Positions 8,714 to 17,557 are shown, counted from the stretch's first letter. The stretch is 40,858 bases of DNA from Flavobacteriales bacterium (GCA_003331365.1 QOQC01000005.1:1-40858), one strand, 5' to 3'. A program made the numbers and translations. The notes: generated by a model from the letters alone, not told the origin.

Positions 8714-8874
8714 AGTATAAAATCGAGATTTTAAATGTACAAAAATTTACCCGTGAAAGTGGAAAGCCAAGAATTTGAGCTTTTTCAGCGGCACTTATTA
8801 TGTATCACTAAAAGATATCCCTTATGTATTTCTAATATGAAGTCTAAATTTGAGATTTTTGTTTGTTTTGCCCT

Positions 8875-8897
8875 CAAATAAATATCCTTTTTTAAGT
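8875..8897. repeat. 23-bp intergenic repeat, copy 2
   Basis: Identical over 23 bases to 2115-2137, same orientation, 6.7 kb away. It lies 83 bp upstream of the TATCTTTG box of the lipoprotein gene. Confidence 0.75.
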
Positions 8898-8962
8898 TGA
8901 TTTATAGAGCAAAATTTGAATCTCATGGCTGTAAATAATTAGAATCATCTAATTACACATGT

Positions 8963-8974
8963 ACTTCGCGAAGT
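8963..8974. promoter_or_regulatory. Operator-like palindrome ACTTCGCGAAGT
   Basis: A perfect 12-bp palindrome, extendable to 8960-8977 with one mismatched pair. It ends 5 bp upstream of the -7 box at 8980, so it occupies the -33/-7 spacer of the lipoprotein promoter. A dimeric repressor bound here would block RNA polymerase. The regulator is unknown. Confidence 0.5.
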
Positions 8975-8979
8975 GCAAT

Positions 8980-8987
8980 TATCTTTG
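8980..8987 (+). promoter_or_regulatory. Promoter -7 box TATCTTTG
   Basis: Exact TAnnTTTG match 27 bp before the GTG start of the lipoprotein gene; predicted leader about 20 nt. Confidence 0.55.
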
Positions 8988-9014
8988 TAAGCAAAACGTT
9001 CATAATCAAAACCT

Positions 9015-9542
9015 GTGGGATTAAATTTAAGAACAATTCATTACAGCTATCAAGAATACTTTTGGATTAAACTTCTGATTTTAATTGCTCTTTTCTTCAT
9101 GTCTTGTGGAACCCAAAAATCCAATCCATACATATTGAACTATCAGAAGGTTGATGAACTAAGCGCAAAGGGTGCTCAAAACAATAAAAAGCAGAAATAC
9201 CGCACAGAAGTTATGGCCTTTAAAAGTGGTAGCCTTTGTGTAAATGAATATCAAAATTTAAAATCCAAAGGTTATCAGCTGCTGGGTTACTCTTTATTTC
9301 AGGATTCGAAAAAATCGAGCTTTGGTATGGCCGTTCAAATGGGTAAGGCAAATGGAGCAGAATTGATTTTATTGTCTCGAGAAAAGAACAACGCATCATC
9401 AAATGATCGTTTATTTCCGTCTCTAGATAACTTGATTGAGGATGGGCCAATCATCAAGGCCATTTTTGAGGATGAGGCTCCCGGAAAGCAAAGCCAACTG
9501 AACCTCTATTCTCATCTTGCCTTATTTTTGATTAAAAAGTAA
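9015..9542 (+). CDS. Hypothetical lipoprotein
   Basis: A 175-residue protein of unrecognised family. A hydrophobic stretch (WIKLLILIALFFMSC) ends in a lipobox-like Cys, so it is probably a lipoprotein. The mature part holds GYQLLGYSLFQDSKKSSF and KANGAELILLSRE, the pattern of small Bacteroidota lipoproteins that contain 'GA-D/E-L-V/I' strands. The GTG start is chosen because the only in-frame ATG (9099) falls inside the signal sequence; the 26 residues before the lipobox are rather long, so the exact start is uncertain. Expression is probably driven by the box at 8980 and may be controlled through the palindrome at 8963. Confidence 0.65.
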   Translation: MGLNLRTIHYSYQEYFWIKLLILIALFFMSCGTQKSNPYILNYQKVDELSAKGAQNNKKQKYRTEVMAFKSGSLCVNEYQNLKSKGYQLLGYSLFQDSKKSSFGMAVQMGKANGAELILLSREKNNASSNDRLFPSLDNLIEDGPIIKAIFEDEAPGKQSQLNLYSHLALFLIKK

Positions 9543-9551
9543 AATATACTA

Positions 9552-10376
9552 TTATCTGCCAGCTTGACGAAGAGGATGAATAAGATTCTTGTATTCTACC
9601 AAATCCATATTTATAGATCCCACCAATAAATCAGATGTCACTCGAATTGGGACTTTATTTGCATCATTACTGATCCAAATGGTCATATCTTCTTCCTCTT
9701 TAAAAACCCGGCCTTGTTCAACCAACGGACGAAATTTAAGACAGCTAAATCTACCCAGCTTGGTTTTGATGATTTCTTTACCTAAAAACTTAATTTTTAG
9801 AGGATACATTTCTCTATCGAAAAAGGTGTTAATCACAAACTCCTGACCAACCTTAGCATTTTGTAAATCGAGGGTCCTTGCATAATAAAATGCAGACAAT
9901 AAGTCTTGTGTATTTGGCGCGACCTGGTATTCTTTTTTGTCGTTTTGAAAAACAAAAGCCTTATCTGAGTATTGATTGAAATGAATTTCTCGATCCAATT
10001 CATAGCCTCCTTCGCGCACATGCCTTATGAATTTCCAAGGTAAAATTGCATCTTCATCCATGTAGGTTTCATAGCGGTCTTCAACTTTAAAAAACCAGCT
10101 AAGAGCACCCTTTGACCAACCCTTCCCAACAATGTGCATCGTGTTTCTCCAAGCGACTTTTTCAGAAGATTCTTTAATTTCTATAGTTGCCTCCGCAGTA
10201 TCAAATACCCCGTATGAAACATCAAAGCGCAGGAACTCTCCCTTTTTAAATGCATTTTGTTTGATTTTCCTTATTGGGTCAACTTCTGTATTTTGCTGCT
10301 CCATTTTTATATCGGAAGGAAAGGTCAACAAACAAGCTATCTCAATTACTGCTAAAATATTTGCTTTTACCTTCAT
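9552..10376 (-). CDS. DUF3108-family protein
   Basis: A 274-residue protein matching DUF3108: FKKGEFLRFDVSYGVFDTAEATIEI near residue 45, then a beta-rich series (DRYETYMDEDAILPWKFIRHVREGGY, VAPNTQDLLSAFYYARTLD, TIWISNDANKVPIRV). Residues 1-20 are hydrophobic and probably a signal peptide, so the protein is periplasmic or surface-bound. The biochemical function of DUF3108 is not established; its fold is thought to be a lipid-binding-like beta structure. It converges on the lipoprotein gene, stops 9 bp apart, with no partner on its own strand. Confidence 0.8.
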   Translation of the reverse strand: MKVKANILAVIEIACLLTFPSDIKMEQQNTEVDPIRKIKQNAFKKGEFLRFDVSYGVFDTAEATIEIKESSEKVAWRNTMHIVGKGWSKGALSWFFKVEDRYETYMDEDAILPWKFIRHVREGGYELDREIHFNQYSDKAFVFQNDKKEYQVAPNTQDLLSAFYYARTLDLQNAKVGQEFVINTFFDREMYPLKIKFLGKEIIKTKLGRFSCLKFRPLVEQGRVFKEEEDMTIWISNDANKVPIRVTSDLLVGSINMDLVEYKNLIHPLRQAGR

Positions 10377-10579
10377 AATCTATGAGTTTGTGTTATTAAA
10401 CGCAAAGAGTGTTCCAAAAATTAGAGGCACCGCCAATCCGAAAAATAACTAAAGCTCGATATGGCGAAACTTATTTAATACATCAAAAGTCCATTTTGAA
10501 AACTGCTCGCCCTACAATATTCATTCAACAGATTTGTTTTCTTTGATTCTCTTAACTTAAAAGATAAATAGAAAACACC

Positions 10580-10996
10580 ATGAAAAAGATTTTAGTAGTT
10601 TTCTTCTTATTTCCTTCGTTTTATTTTTTAAATGCCCAAGCTGACAACTCTTCAGCTGCGGATAAAGATTACAACCTAATTAGTGCAGCAACGGAACCTA
10701 AGACTTCTTACGTTATTCCGAAAAATAAACTTCACGTTAATGAAACAACCTATTACTCATATGCTGATCAGGTTTTCTTGAGAATGAATAACAAGCCCAT
10801 GAACGGAACGGTTTATGAAAAATGGAGAAATGGCATGATGTGGTGGGAAACAAGCTACAAAAATGGTGTAAAAGACGGATTTAATCGAGAGTGGTATAAG
10901 TCAGGAGAACTGTTTAAAGAAGCCATTTATAAAAACGGGAAGCTTGTAAGTCAAAAGTGCTGGGATGAAGACGGAGTTCCCTTTGAATGTGACTAA
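10580..10996 (+). CDS. Secreted YwqK/MORN-variant protein (short)
   Basis: A 138-residue exported protein: signal peptide 1-20 (ending FLNAQA), a linker, then about three MORN-variant units (GTVYEKWRNGMMWWETSYKNG, KDGFNREWYKSGELFKEAIYKNG). The last line is CWDEDGVPFECD. These G-x-W/Y-x-x-G repeats form beta hairpins and are labelled 'toxin-antitoxin YwqK family' in databases, a name without functional support here. The next gene has the same ending (CWNDSGEKIECD), so the two are tandem paralogs of different repeat number. No toxin or antitoxin partner is visible. Confidence 0.8.
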   Translation: MKKILVVFFLFPSFYFLNAQADNSSAADKDYNLISAATEPKTSYVIPKNKLHVNETTYYSYADQVFLRMNNKPMNGTVYEKWRNGMMWWETSYKNGVKDGFNREWYKSGELFKEAIYKNGKLVSQKCWDEDGVPFECD

Positions 10997-11176
10997 AGAT
11001 AGATTCAATTCATTATTTTAATAATATTTCGGAATTGCATATTGCCTTCTTGACTTTGATATAATCAAAGCACCGTATTACATACAATTTGAGTAGCTAA
11101 AGAATAGTTAGCAACTCATATCGAGTATTGCATGAATCTTGTAAATAAGATTGTTTAAATTCGAATTTTCAAGAGT

Positions 11177-11803
11177 ATGCGGATTATCTTTTTTTTCTAT
11201 TTCTTTTATTCCCTTGGGTCTATAAATGCGCAATCCAGAACAAGAATTGAACAAACCAATTATTGGGTCATGTTTGAAAGTGAAGATAAGCGTTGTCGAA
11301 ATTTAATAACAAACGAGCTTATAAGCGGTGCTGTATATCTTGAGACTCTTAATGGAAGCCCTGAGCTAGAATTCAATTTTAAAGACGGTTTGCGCGATGG
11401 CATTCAGCTCACTTGGTTTAAAAATGGAGAGCTCAATTCAGAATATAATTATGTCAATGGTATTGAACATGGTTATCGCAGGGCTTGGCATGATAATGGA
11501 AACATACATTTCATAGAATTTTTTAACAATGGCCAAGAGCATGGAACATTTAAAAGCTGGTATGAAAATAGTCGGCTTAAATGGCACCGAGAGTACTTTG
11601 AGGGAGATGAACATGGGCCCTGGAAGTCATGGTACAACAATGGTCAGTTGGAGAGTGAATCATATTATAAAAATGGTGAGCTGAGTAAGGCAAAAAGATG
11701 GAATAATTTGGGGATGCTGATCTATGAAACCGAATACAAAAACGGGTATCTTTACCTTGAAACATGCTGGAATGATAGCGGTGAAAAAATAGAATGCGAC
11801 TGA
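11177..11803 (+). CDS. Secreted YwqK/MORN-variant protein (long paralog)
   Basis: A 208-residue exported protein. Signal peptide about 1-18 (MRIIFFFYFFYSLGSINA). From residue 60 on come about six MORN-variant units, each close to 'G-x-W-x-x-NG-x-L/I-x-x-E-x-x-x-NG-x-x-H/DG' (for example GTFKSWYENSRLKWHREYFEG and GPWKSWYNNGQLESESYYKNG). It ends CWNDSGEKIECD, matching its upstream paralog. A 180-bp gap separates them, so it probably has its own promoter. Function unknown; a surface or periplasmic binding scaffold is the cautious reading. Confidence 0.8.
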   Translation: MRIIFFFYFFYSLGSINAQSRTRIEQTNYWVMFESEDKRCRNLITNELISGAVYLETLNGSPELEFNFKDGLRDGIQLTWFKNGELNSEYNYVNGIEHGYRRAWHDNGNIHFIEFFNNGQEHGTFKSWYENSRLKWHREYFEGDEHGPWKSWYNNGQLESESYYKNGELSKAKRWNNLGMLIYETEYKNGYLYLETCWNDSGEKIECD

Positions 11804-11850
11804 TTACGATATAAAAATCTTTATATAATTTTAGCTTAAATCAAATTGAT

Positions 11851-12087
11851 ATGACAGGCAAAACAAAAGTTCGTCCACTCAACAATGTTGGGGAAAGAAG
11901 GTGTATTGGATATACATGTGAGATAATTGAGGAAACAAAATTTATGGAAGGTTATATAGATGCGTACTTACCATTTGTATCACCCGAAACAAATGAGGCA
12001 GAAATTTATTGTTGTGTAGTTGTAACTAAAGGAGACTTTCAGGGAAGAATAATTATTGTCGATCACTCCTCTTTAGAAGTGATTTAA
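11851..12087 (+). CDS. Small hypothetical protein
   Basis: A 78-residue soluble protein of no family I recognise. It has Cys at CIGYTC and a CC pair (EIYCCVVVTKGDFQG), and alternating beta-like strands. No signal peptide or membrane segment. Codon use looks normal and it is followed 28 bp later by a strong terminator, which supports a real gene. It starts 47 bp after the MORN paralog and may be co-transcribed with it. Confidence 0.55.
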   Translation: MTGKTKVRPLNNVGERRCIGYTCEIIEETKFMEGYIDAYLPFVSPETNEAEIYCCVVVTKGDFQGRIIIVDHSSLEVI

Positions 12088-12115
12088 TCAAACGAACAAA
12101 TAGTACTACAAATAT

Positions 12116-12147
12116 ATAAGGCCTCTTTTGGAGGCCTTATTTTATAG
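12116..12147. terminator. Bidirectional intrinsic terminator
   Basis: A perfect 10-bp stem, ataaggcctc (12116-12125) and gaggccttat (12131-12140), with loop ttttg. It lies between the convergent small protein gene and the subtilisin gene. A T-rich stretch follows on the plus strand. Confidence 0.8.
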
Positions 12148-12158
12148 TGTGTAGAATT

Positions 12159-15100
12159 TTATTTTGTCTTAAGAAGTTTATCGGATACCAATGTTCTTCC
12201 ATTAGCATCTAGAATCTTGAAGAAATAGGAACCATTGCTAAACGAGGACATATCTATGATATTTACGTTGTCATTAATAGCAACACTGTGAACTTCTTTA
12301 CCAATAATATCCATAATCTTAATTTCAGATAAATCTGGGTGACTGATTTCAAAATAAACCAAACTACTGGTTGGATTTGGGTAAACGGTGATGTAATCCC
12401 AATAATTTTCTTCAATGTTTGCATTGTTCACACTTAATGTATTACAAAGCTCTTTTTCTCCACAGTCTGTCGTGAGGCGTAAACAAACAGTGTAGGTGCC
12501 AGGCTCTGAATAGGTGTGTGTGGGATTTGCATCCGAGCTTGTATTACCATCTCCAAAATCCCATAAATAATCCCCCGGAGTTGAATTGTTATTGAATTCA
12601 ACAACCAAATTATCCGTTGACCAAGAAAAGCTAACCACATCAGGATTAGGTTGGTCTATAGAAACAGTACCTGTAGAAGTACAAGCATTCACGTCTGTAA
12701 CAGTTACAGAATAGCTTCCGACATCAAGTCCATTCCATTCGGCTGAAGCCGGACCATTCAACCACTGGTATGAATAATCTGATGTGCCTGAGGGGATTGC
12801 TGTCACCGATCCATCTGCGGCATCATAACAAGAAACATCTACGGCATCAAATTCAATGATAATGGTGTTTTCATATTCTAAGGTGTACTGAATAGTAGTA
12901 TCACAGGCATTGTTTACATCAGTTACAACTACAGTATACGTTCCTTCCGGAAGATCAGATACTGAACTTGAGTTTCCTAAACCACTATCCCAGTTGTATT
13001 CGTAATTTCCAGAACCATCAATTACATCAACACTAATTGATCCATTATTATTGCCATTACACAATGGATTTGAAGACGTACTATTAACAGTTAAGCCACA
13101 TATTGCCCCTTCTATAAAATCAACACAATAATCTTCAACTTCACCCCATTGATAAGAGTCACAAACTTCAGGAAGCCCAGTAGTGCCCCCAACATAAGCC
13201 ATTTGAACCCTCATCCTAGTACTTCCAAGTGGAGTTAATGCCGGAATGGTAACCTGTCCGGTAACATTCACGGTTTGATCCGCAGTCCCTTGGTCAAAAA
13301 CCAATTCTGAGGCGTCAAATTCGCCATTTTGGTCAAGGTCAATCCAAATTCTTGACTGTTCATCGTAAAGAGTCCCTCCCCATGCGATTTCAATATCAAT
13401 ATTATATGTGCTATTGACAGCAAGTTGTATAGGGTTTCCTGTATAATCCCCATAACCTCCATCATTTCCTGAGGCATTTGTGTAAGAACCAATTGTAAAT
13501 GATTCTATCCACTCATCAACTCCATCTGAAGCCGCATTTGAGCAGTAAGCATTATCAATGCATGCTCCACACCCCAGAGTGTTAAAGGTCTGTATTGTAG
13601 TCGGGTTGGAAATGGTATCTACACTACAAGCCGTTTCCATATAAAATTCATATTCTGAGCATCCATTTAAGCCAGTAAATGTAAAAGGAGAAACCACCGC
13701 TGTTTCGGAAATCCAGTTTGCGGCGCCCACCTCTCTCCAATAAAGATTAGTTGCATCTGCACCAGATTGTGCATCAAAAGATAAAACAGCATCATTTTCA
13801 GTAATGTCGCTCGTGCTTATACCGCTAGGCCCAAAACAGATGGAGCCATCACAGCCTAATGCCATTAATTCATCCAATGTGTTTCTTGAATTTAATCTTC
13901 CCCCTGAAACAAATTTATTTGCTAATTGGGCTTTTGGATCCGTACCATCCATAAGCGCTTGTAACACCAAATCAGCACCTGCCTGTGGGTTTGATATCAC
14001 AGTATTCATGAAATCCGAACATGGAATAGAATAGGCAAGCCCAATTACTCCTGCAGTTAAAGGACAAGAAAAAGAAGTCCCTGTTGTTGTCGTTGTGGAG
14101 TTCGTTCCCGATGTTGTCACTACGTTGATTCCAGGAGCGCCAAACTCGATAGTAGTTACGCCATATCCACCAGCTGTATTATCATTATGATCAGTTCGAC
14201 CAACACCAATCATATAAGGGGTATCACATGCGGTTGGCATATCCCCAGCTGTATCGACATTTAAGTTTTGATTCGTCGTTGCACCAACATTTAAAATACC
14301 AGCCTCGCCCATAGTTGTATAAAAGCTACACCAAACAGGGTGATTGTTTGGGTCTTCTCCATCAATACCCCAAGATGAGCTTGTGGCAACAACAAATGCA
14401 CCTTGTGTACCTCCTGAATTGTTCCAAAGCACACGCATATCATAAGGATATTGATAAGCTTGAATCGCATTTGCATCTGTATTGATATTATACCCACCGA
14501 CTACCATGAGTTTAACATCCCAATTTGCCCCTACGACATTTAAACCGTTGTTCCCCTTGGCACCCATCATACCTAGACAGTTTGTACCATGACCACCAGT
14601 TCCATAATTGTCATTATTTTGTAAGGGATTCCAGCCATTGTAATCATCAACATAACCGTTACCATCATCATCAATTCCATTGTTTTCAATTTCATTGGTG
14701 TTGATCCATCTATTTGGTGAAAGGTCTTGATGGTCCAAGTTTCCACTTTCAATCAGACACACAACAATGTCATGTCCAGATGCGGTTGTGCCCCCAGTAG
14801 TGATATCCCAAGCCAAATCTGAATCTATATCTGCATCAGCAGTACCACCAGTTTGCCCCGTGTTATTATGATGCCATTGACTATTAAAAGTTGCGTCATT
14901 TGGGATAGTTGAACGCAGTTTCAAATAATAATTATTTTGAGCCAATTCAACCTCTGATTGACTATATAACCAGTTTAAAATTCCCTCATGAGAAATGCTA
15001 TTATGGTTGAACTGAAGTTGCCAAATGTGAGATGTTGGCGAAAGTTCTTTGTAAATAATGAGCTCACTTTGAGAAGGAGCACGGTTAACAAGATCTCGAA

Positions 15101-15242
15101 TATTACCTTGGTCGGTTAATTGAACAATGATATCCCCATAAACAAAAGCATTTTGTTGTGTTTCGAAATCGTTTTTTTGAGAAAAAACAATTGTTGTGAG
15201 GGATATGAAAAGAATAAATAAGGAATTTTTTAATGATTTCAT
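12159..15242 (-). CDS. Subtilisin-like (S8) T9SS-sorted protein with GEVED, SprB and PKD domains
   Basis: A 1027-residue secreted protein. I chose the ATG at 15242 because MKSLKNSLFILFISLTTIVFSQ is a clean signal peptide; an ATG 36 bp upstream would add 12 polar residues. The S8 domain spans about 120-420: catalytic His218 in GGHGTNCLG, Ser390 in GTSFSCP, oxyanion Asn in GATTNQN. The position of the catalytic Asp is Glu165 (CLIESGNLDH), so activity may be altered. After it come a Fn3-like segment, a GEVED domain (about 560-710, ending GEVEDYCVDF), two SprB-type repeats (about 715-870), a PKD domain (YLWDFGDGNTSS) and a T9SS type A tail (VYPNPTSSLVYFEIS, ending KLLKTK). Probably surface-sorted. 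Confidence 0.9.
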   Translation of the reverse strand: MKSLKNSLFILFISLTTIVFSQKNDFETQQNAFVYGDIIVQLTDQGNIRDLVNRAPSQSELIIYKELSPTSHIWQLQFNHNSISHEGILNWLYSQSEVELAQNNYYLKLRSTIPNDATFNSQWHHNNTGQTGGTADADIDSDLAWDITTGGTTASGHDIVVCLIESGNLDHQDLSPNRWINTNEIENNGIDDDGNGYVDDYNGWNPLQNNDNYGTGGHGTNCLGMMGAKGNNGLNVVGANWDVKLMVVGGYNINTDANAIQAYQYPYDMRVLWNNSGGTQGAFVVATSSSWGIDGEDPNNHPVWCSFYTTMGEAGILNVGATTNQNLNVDTAGDMPTACDTPYMIGVGRTDHNDNTAGGYGVTTIEFGAPGINVVTTSGTNSTTTTTGTSFSCPLTAGVIGLAYSIPCSDFMNTVISNPQAGADLVLQALMDGTDPKAQLANKFVSGGRLNSRNTLDELMALGCDGSICFGPSGISTSDITENDAVLSFDAQSGADATNLYWREVGAANWISETAVVSPFTFTGLNGCSEYEFYMETACSVDTISNPTTIQTFNTLGCGACIDNAYCSNAASDGVDEWIESFTIGSYTNASGNDGGYGDYTGNPIQLAVNSTYNIDIEIAWGGTLYDEQSRIWIDLDQNGEFDASELVFDQGTADQTVNVTGQVTIPALTPLGSTRMRVQMAYVGGTTGLPEVCDSYQWGEVEDYCVDFIEGAICGLTVNSTSSNPLCNGNNNGSISVDVIDGSGNYEYNWDSGLGNSSSVSDLPEGTYTVVVTDVNNACDTTIQYTLEYENTIIIEFDAVDVSCYDAADGSVTAIPSGTSDYSYQWLNGPASAEWNGLDVGSYSVTVTDVNACTSTGTVSIDQPNPDVVSFSWSTDNLVVEFNNNSTPGDYLWDFGDGNTSSDANPTHTYSEPGTYTVCLRLTTDCGEKELCNTLSVNNANIEENYWDYITVYPNPTSSLVYFEISHPDLSEIKIMDIIGKEVHSVAINDNVNIIDMSSFSNGSYFFKILDANGRTLVSDKLLKTK

Positions 15243-15393
15243 GGTCAGGTTATAATTAAATTTGCCTAAAAATACCACATCTTTAATAAACTACCAACTA
15301 CCTAACTAAGGGCAAAAAACAGGGAGCCAGGTCATTTCACTAATGACACACATTAACATGAAATTTATGTAAATAAAAAAGACTTGAAATTAT

Positions 15394-15870
15394 CTATTCA
15401 TAGGTATAAAGAAGGGTTCCTTGATTTCCCCCTAAACTTAGTTTGATTTGACTACCTATCTCTTTTTTGTAGGCAAGCTCTTTTAAATCAACTATAAGTT
15501 CCCGCTCAATATACTCTCGACAAGAATCATCTGTCTGATGTATGAGTTTTACACTTCTTATTGGAGGTAATGATTTGGAAATCATAGGCGACCCTAGAAA
15601 AACAAATTCATGATTAGAGCAACCTCCCGAGTATCCAATTTTGAGAATGAGCTTGTTGCCTTCGATTTTAGATTTAATGATTTGGACATTTTCTGATTCA
15701 GTAGATAAATCTCCAATAGAGGCAATAATGCTCAAGCTGGGATATTCTCTTTCAGTAATTTCATTTTCGTTCACCGATGGTGTTTTTATAGATGATTCTG
15801 AGGCACTATTTTGTTTTGTTTTGCAAGCAAATAAAACAAAGATTCCAATAAAAATAATAAGACTTTTCAT
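15394..15870 (-). CDS. Hypothetical lipoprotein
   Basis: A 158-residue probable lipoprotein: MKSLIIFIGIFVLFAC gives a lipobox Cys at 16, followed by a polar linker KTKQNSASES. The mature part includes KIGYSGGCSNHEFVF and DDSCREYIERELIVDL. The GCSNHEF pattern occurs in small Bacteroidota NigD-like or unnamed lipoproteins. Function unknown. A TATATTTG box lies 22 bp upstream, so it is probably a single-gene unit. Confidence 0.7.
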   Translation of the reverse strand: MKSLIIFIGIFVLFACKTKQNSASESSIKTPSVNENEITEREYPSLSIIASIGDLSTESENVQIIKSKIEGNKLILKIGYSGGCSNHEFVFLGSPMISKSLPPIRSVKLIHQTDDSCREYIERELIVDLKELAYKKEIGSQIKLSLGGNQGTLLYTYE

Positions 15871-15892
15871 ATCGCTTTTTGTACTGTTTATC

Positions 15893-15900
15893 CAAATATA
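15893..15900 (-). promoter_or_regulatory. Promoter -7 box TATATTTG (minus strand)
   Basis: Exact TAnnTTTG on the minus strand, 22 bp before the ATG at 15870. Confidence 0.55.
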
Positions 15901-16011
15901 ATACCAAAAGTCGATTGTGCTAAATTATGTAATACATTATTTTTTAGGATAAAAGGTGTTGCACATAAATGAACCAATCGGTCCTTTTCTTGTATGCGTG
16001 AAAAAATAATT

Positions 16012-16452
16012 ATGAAAAATTTAATTTTACTTTTTGGGATTAATTTTTTGATTTGCCCTTGGATGCTTTCCTTAAGTCAATCTATTTCTATTATTGATTT
16101 ACAAAACAGCTCATGGAAGATTGATGGAAAATGTTTGGAGACAGAAAATGAAGATGGATTTATTCTCTCCTCTTATTCGGAATCATCCGTTGATATTACA
16201 GACCGATGGGGTTACTTCATATCTTTTTCCGAAAACACTTTTCAAACTTCTTACAGAGCCCGATGTGGGGTAGATTGTTTCACCTCAGTTAGTGGCACAT
16301 ACCGATGGATAGCATCAAACAAAGTGGAGTTATTTGTGTCAAAAATTTCTCGTAGTAAATACTGTAATGGAAGCAACGAAAATCCCAATAAGTCATTTGG
16401 AATATATCTGGTTGGTATTGAAAATGAGAAGGTTATATTTCAACGTATTTGA
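16012..16452 (+). CDS. Hypothetical secreted protein
   Basis: A 146-residue exported protein. The ATG at 16012 is preferred over one 18 bp upstream because it begins MKNLILLFGINFLICPWMLS, a normal signal peptide. The mature part has a lipocalin-like opening (NSSWKIDGKCLE), four Cys (including CGVDCF and YCNG) and beta-type alternation. This may be a small lipocalin-like fold, but I cannot name a family. No obvious partner. Confidence 0.65.
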   Translation: MKNLILLFGINFLICPWMLSLSQSISIIDLQNSSWKIDGKCLETENEDGFILSSYSESSVDITDRWGYFISFSENTFQTSYRARCGVDCFTSVSGTYRWIASNKVELFVSKISRSKYCNGSNENPNKSFGIYLVGIENEKVIFQRI

Positions 16453-16595
16453 TGCCCCAACCCTAGTAAAAGAAAGAGTTCTTGTATTTTGAAAACACCT
16501 TTGGCACGATTATAGTATTAAGTGTGATGAGTTCATCGATTAAATACACCAATTAAAAACGATGATTGATTTATTAACCCTTTAAAACAACTCTT

Positions 16596-17465
16596 ATGAA
16601 AACATTATTACTATTGATTCTACCATTATCTATTTCACTTTCAGCTTTTGGACAAATCAAAAGATCGAATCCAAGAGGGGGAAGTGTTAAAAATGCTCCG
16701 GTCACAACACATAGACCAGCCGTGAAAATACCAAAGCCAATGTCTAATTCATCAAGTGTTGTTAGCCCAGTGAGAACAAGACCTTCTTTTAGCTCCTCCT
16801 CAAATTCCTCAAGTTCTTCAAATTCCTCGAGGGGAAATGGATCGAGTTCATCGACTTATTACAACAATAACAACAATTACAATATGAACAACAATGAAAC
16901 AAATTCAAGTTCATTTTATGGAAATGCTCCGAGAAGATTGGTAGATTTTCATAACATATGTTCAAGTACTGGTGGTAATGTTGTTTCAACAAGACCATAT
17001 GATTTAGTGAGAACCTTAACTAATCATATCGAAAAGTATGCAGGAGACTCCACTGACATAGTAATCCTTATTGACATTTCTGGAAGTATGGGTAATAATG
17101 TCAAGTCTATCGCTAGTGAAAGCGATGCAATTATTGTTTCCGTTCCTCAGGGAAGTAGAGTTGGGGCAGCGTCTTTCAGACTTTCAAACTCATCAAAATG
17201 GTTCAAACATTCAGATCTTAGTGAAGATCATTGGAATGCTATGGATTTTATCGGGCAAAAAAGAAAGTATATGAGCAGTGAATCTCATTTAGATGCCATT
17301 GTAAATACGGTATCGGCAAGTACATGGAAAAATAAAGAACGGATCATCATTACGATTACAGATGAGTTAATATCTCCTTCTGAAAATATAAAATCGCAGT
17401 CTCAAGCTATTCATGCTGCGAATCAAAAAGATGTTTCTTTACATACCATTTTTCTAGAAAACTAG
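16596..17465 (+). CDS. Secreted von Willebrand factor A domain protein
   Basis: A 289-residue exported protein. Signal peptide about 1-19 (ending SLSAFGQ). Residues 20-105 are low-complexity, rich in Ser and Asn, a likely flexible linker. Residues about 130-289 form a VWA domain with the MIDAS motif DISGS (VILIDISGSMG) and a late ITITDE strand that can supply the second Asp. Such domains bind protein ligands through a metal ion. A strong terminator follows, so it appears monocistronic. Confidence 0.82.
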   Translation: MKTLLLLILPLSISLSAFGQIKRSNPRGGSVKNAPVTTHRPAVKIPKPMSNSSSVVSPVRTRPSFSSSSNSSSSSNSSRGNGSSSSTYYNNNNNYNMNNNETNSSSFYGNAPRRLVDFHNICSSTGGNVVSTRPYDLVRTLTNHIEKYAGDSTDIVILIDISGSMGNNVKSIASESDAIIVSVPQGSRVGAASFRLSNSSKWFKHSDLSEDHWNAMDFIGQKRKYMSSESHLDAIVNTVSASTWKNKERIIITITDELISPSENIKSQSQAIHAANQKDVSLHTIFLEN

Positions 17466-17529
17466 TTCATAAATAATAGATAAAACCTATTCTTATTTCT
17501 TATACAATTTGATTTACTTTTAACACAAA

Positions 17530-17557
17530 AAAAGAGACCCGAAAGGGTCTTTTTTTA
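17530..17557 (+). terminator. Intrinsic terminator of the VWA gene
   Basis: Stem agaccc (17536-17541), GAAA tetraloop, gggtct (17546-17551), then a T-run. An A-run on the left arm makes it usable from the other strand too. Confidence 0.85.

Larger units (their letters stand above)
8714..9014. other. Divergent intergenic region
   Basis: About 300 bp between divergent genes. It holds copy 2 of the 23-bp repeat, a 12-bp perfect palindrome and a -7 box, listed separately. No reading frame of interest was seen. Confidence 0.6.

Noticed and set aside
10580-11803. Toxin-antitoxin system, from the YwqK label
   Set aside because: No toxin-like or antitoxin-like partner; both proteins have signal peptides and only MORN-variant repeats.
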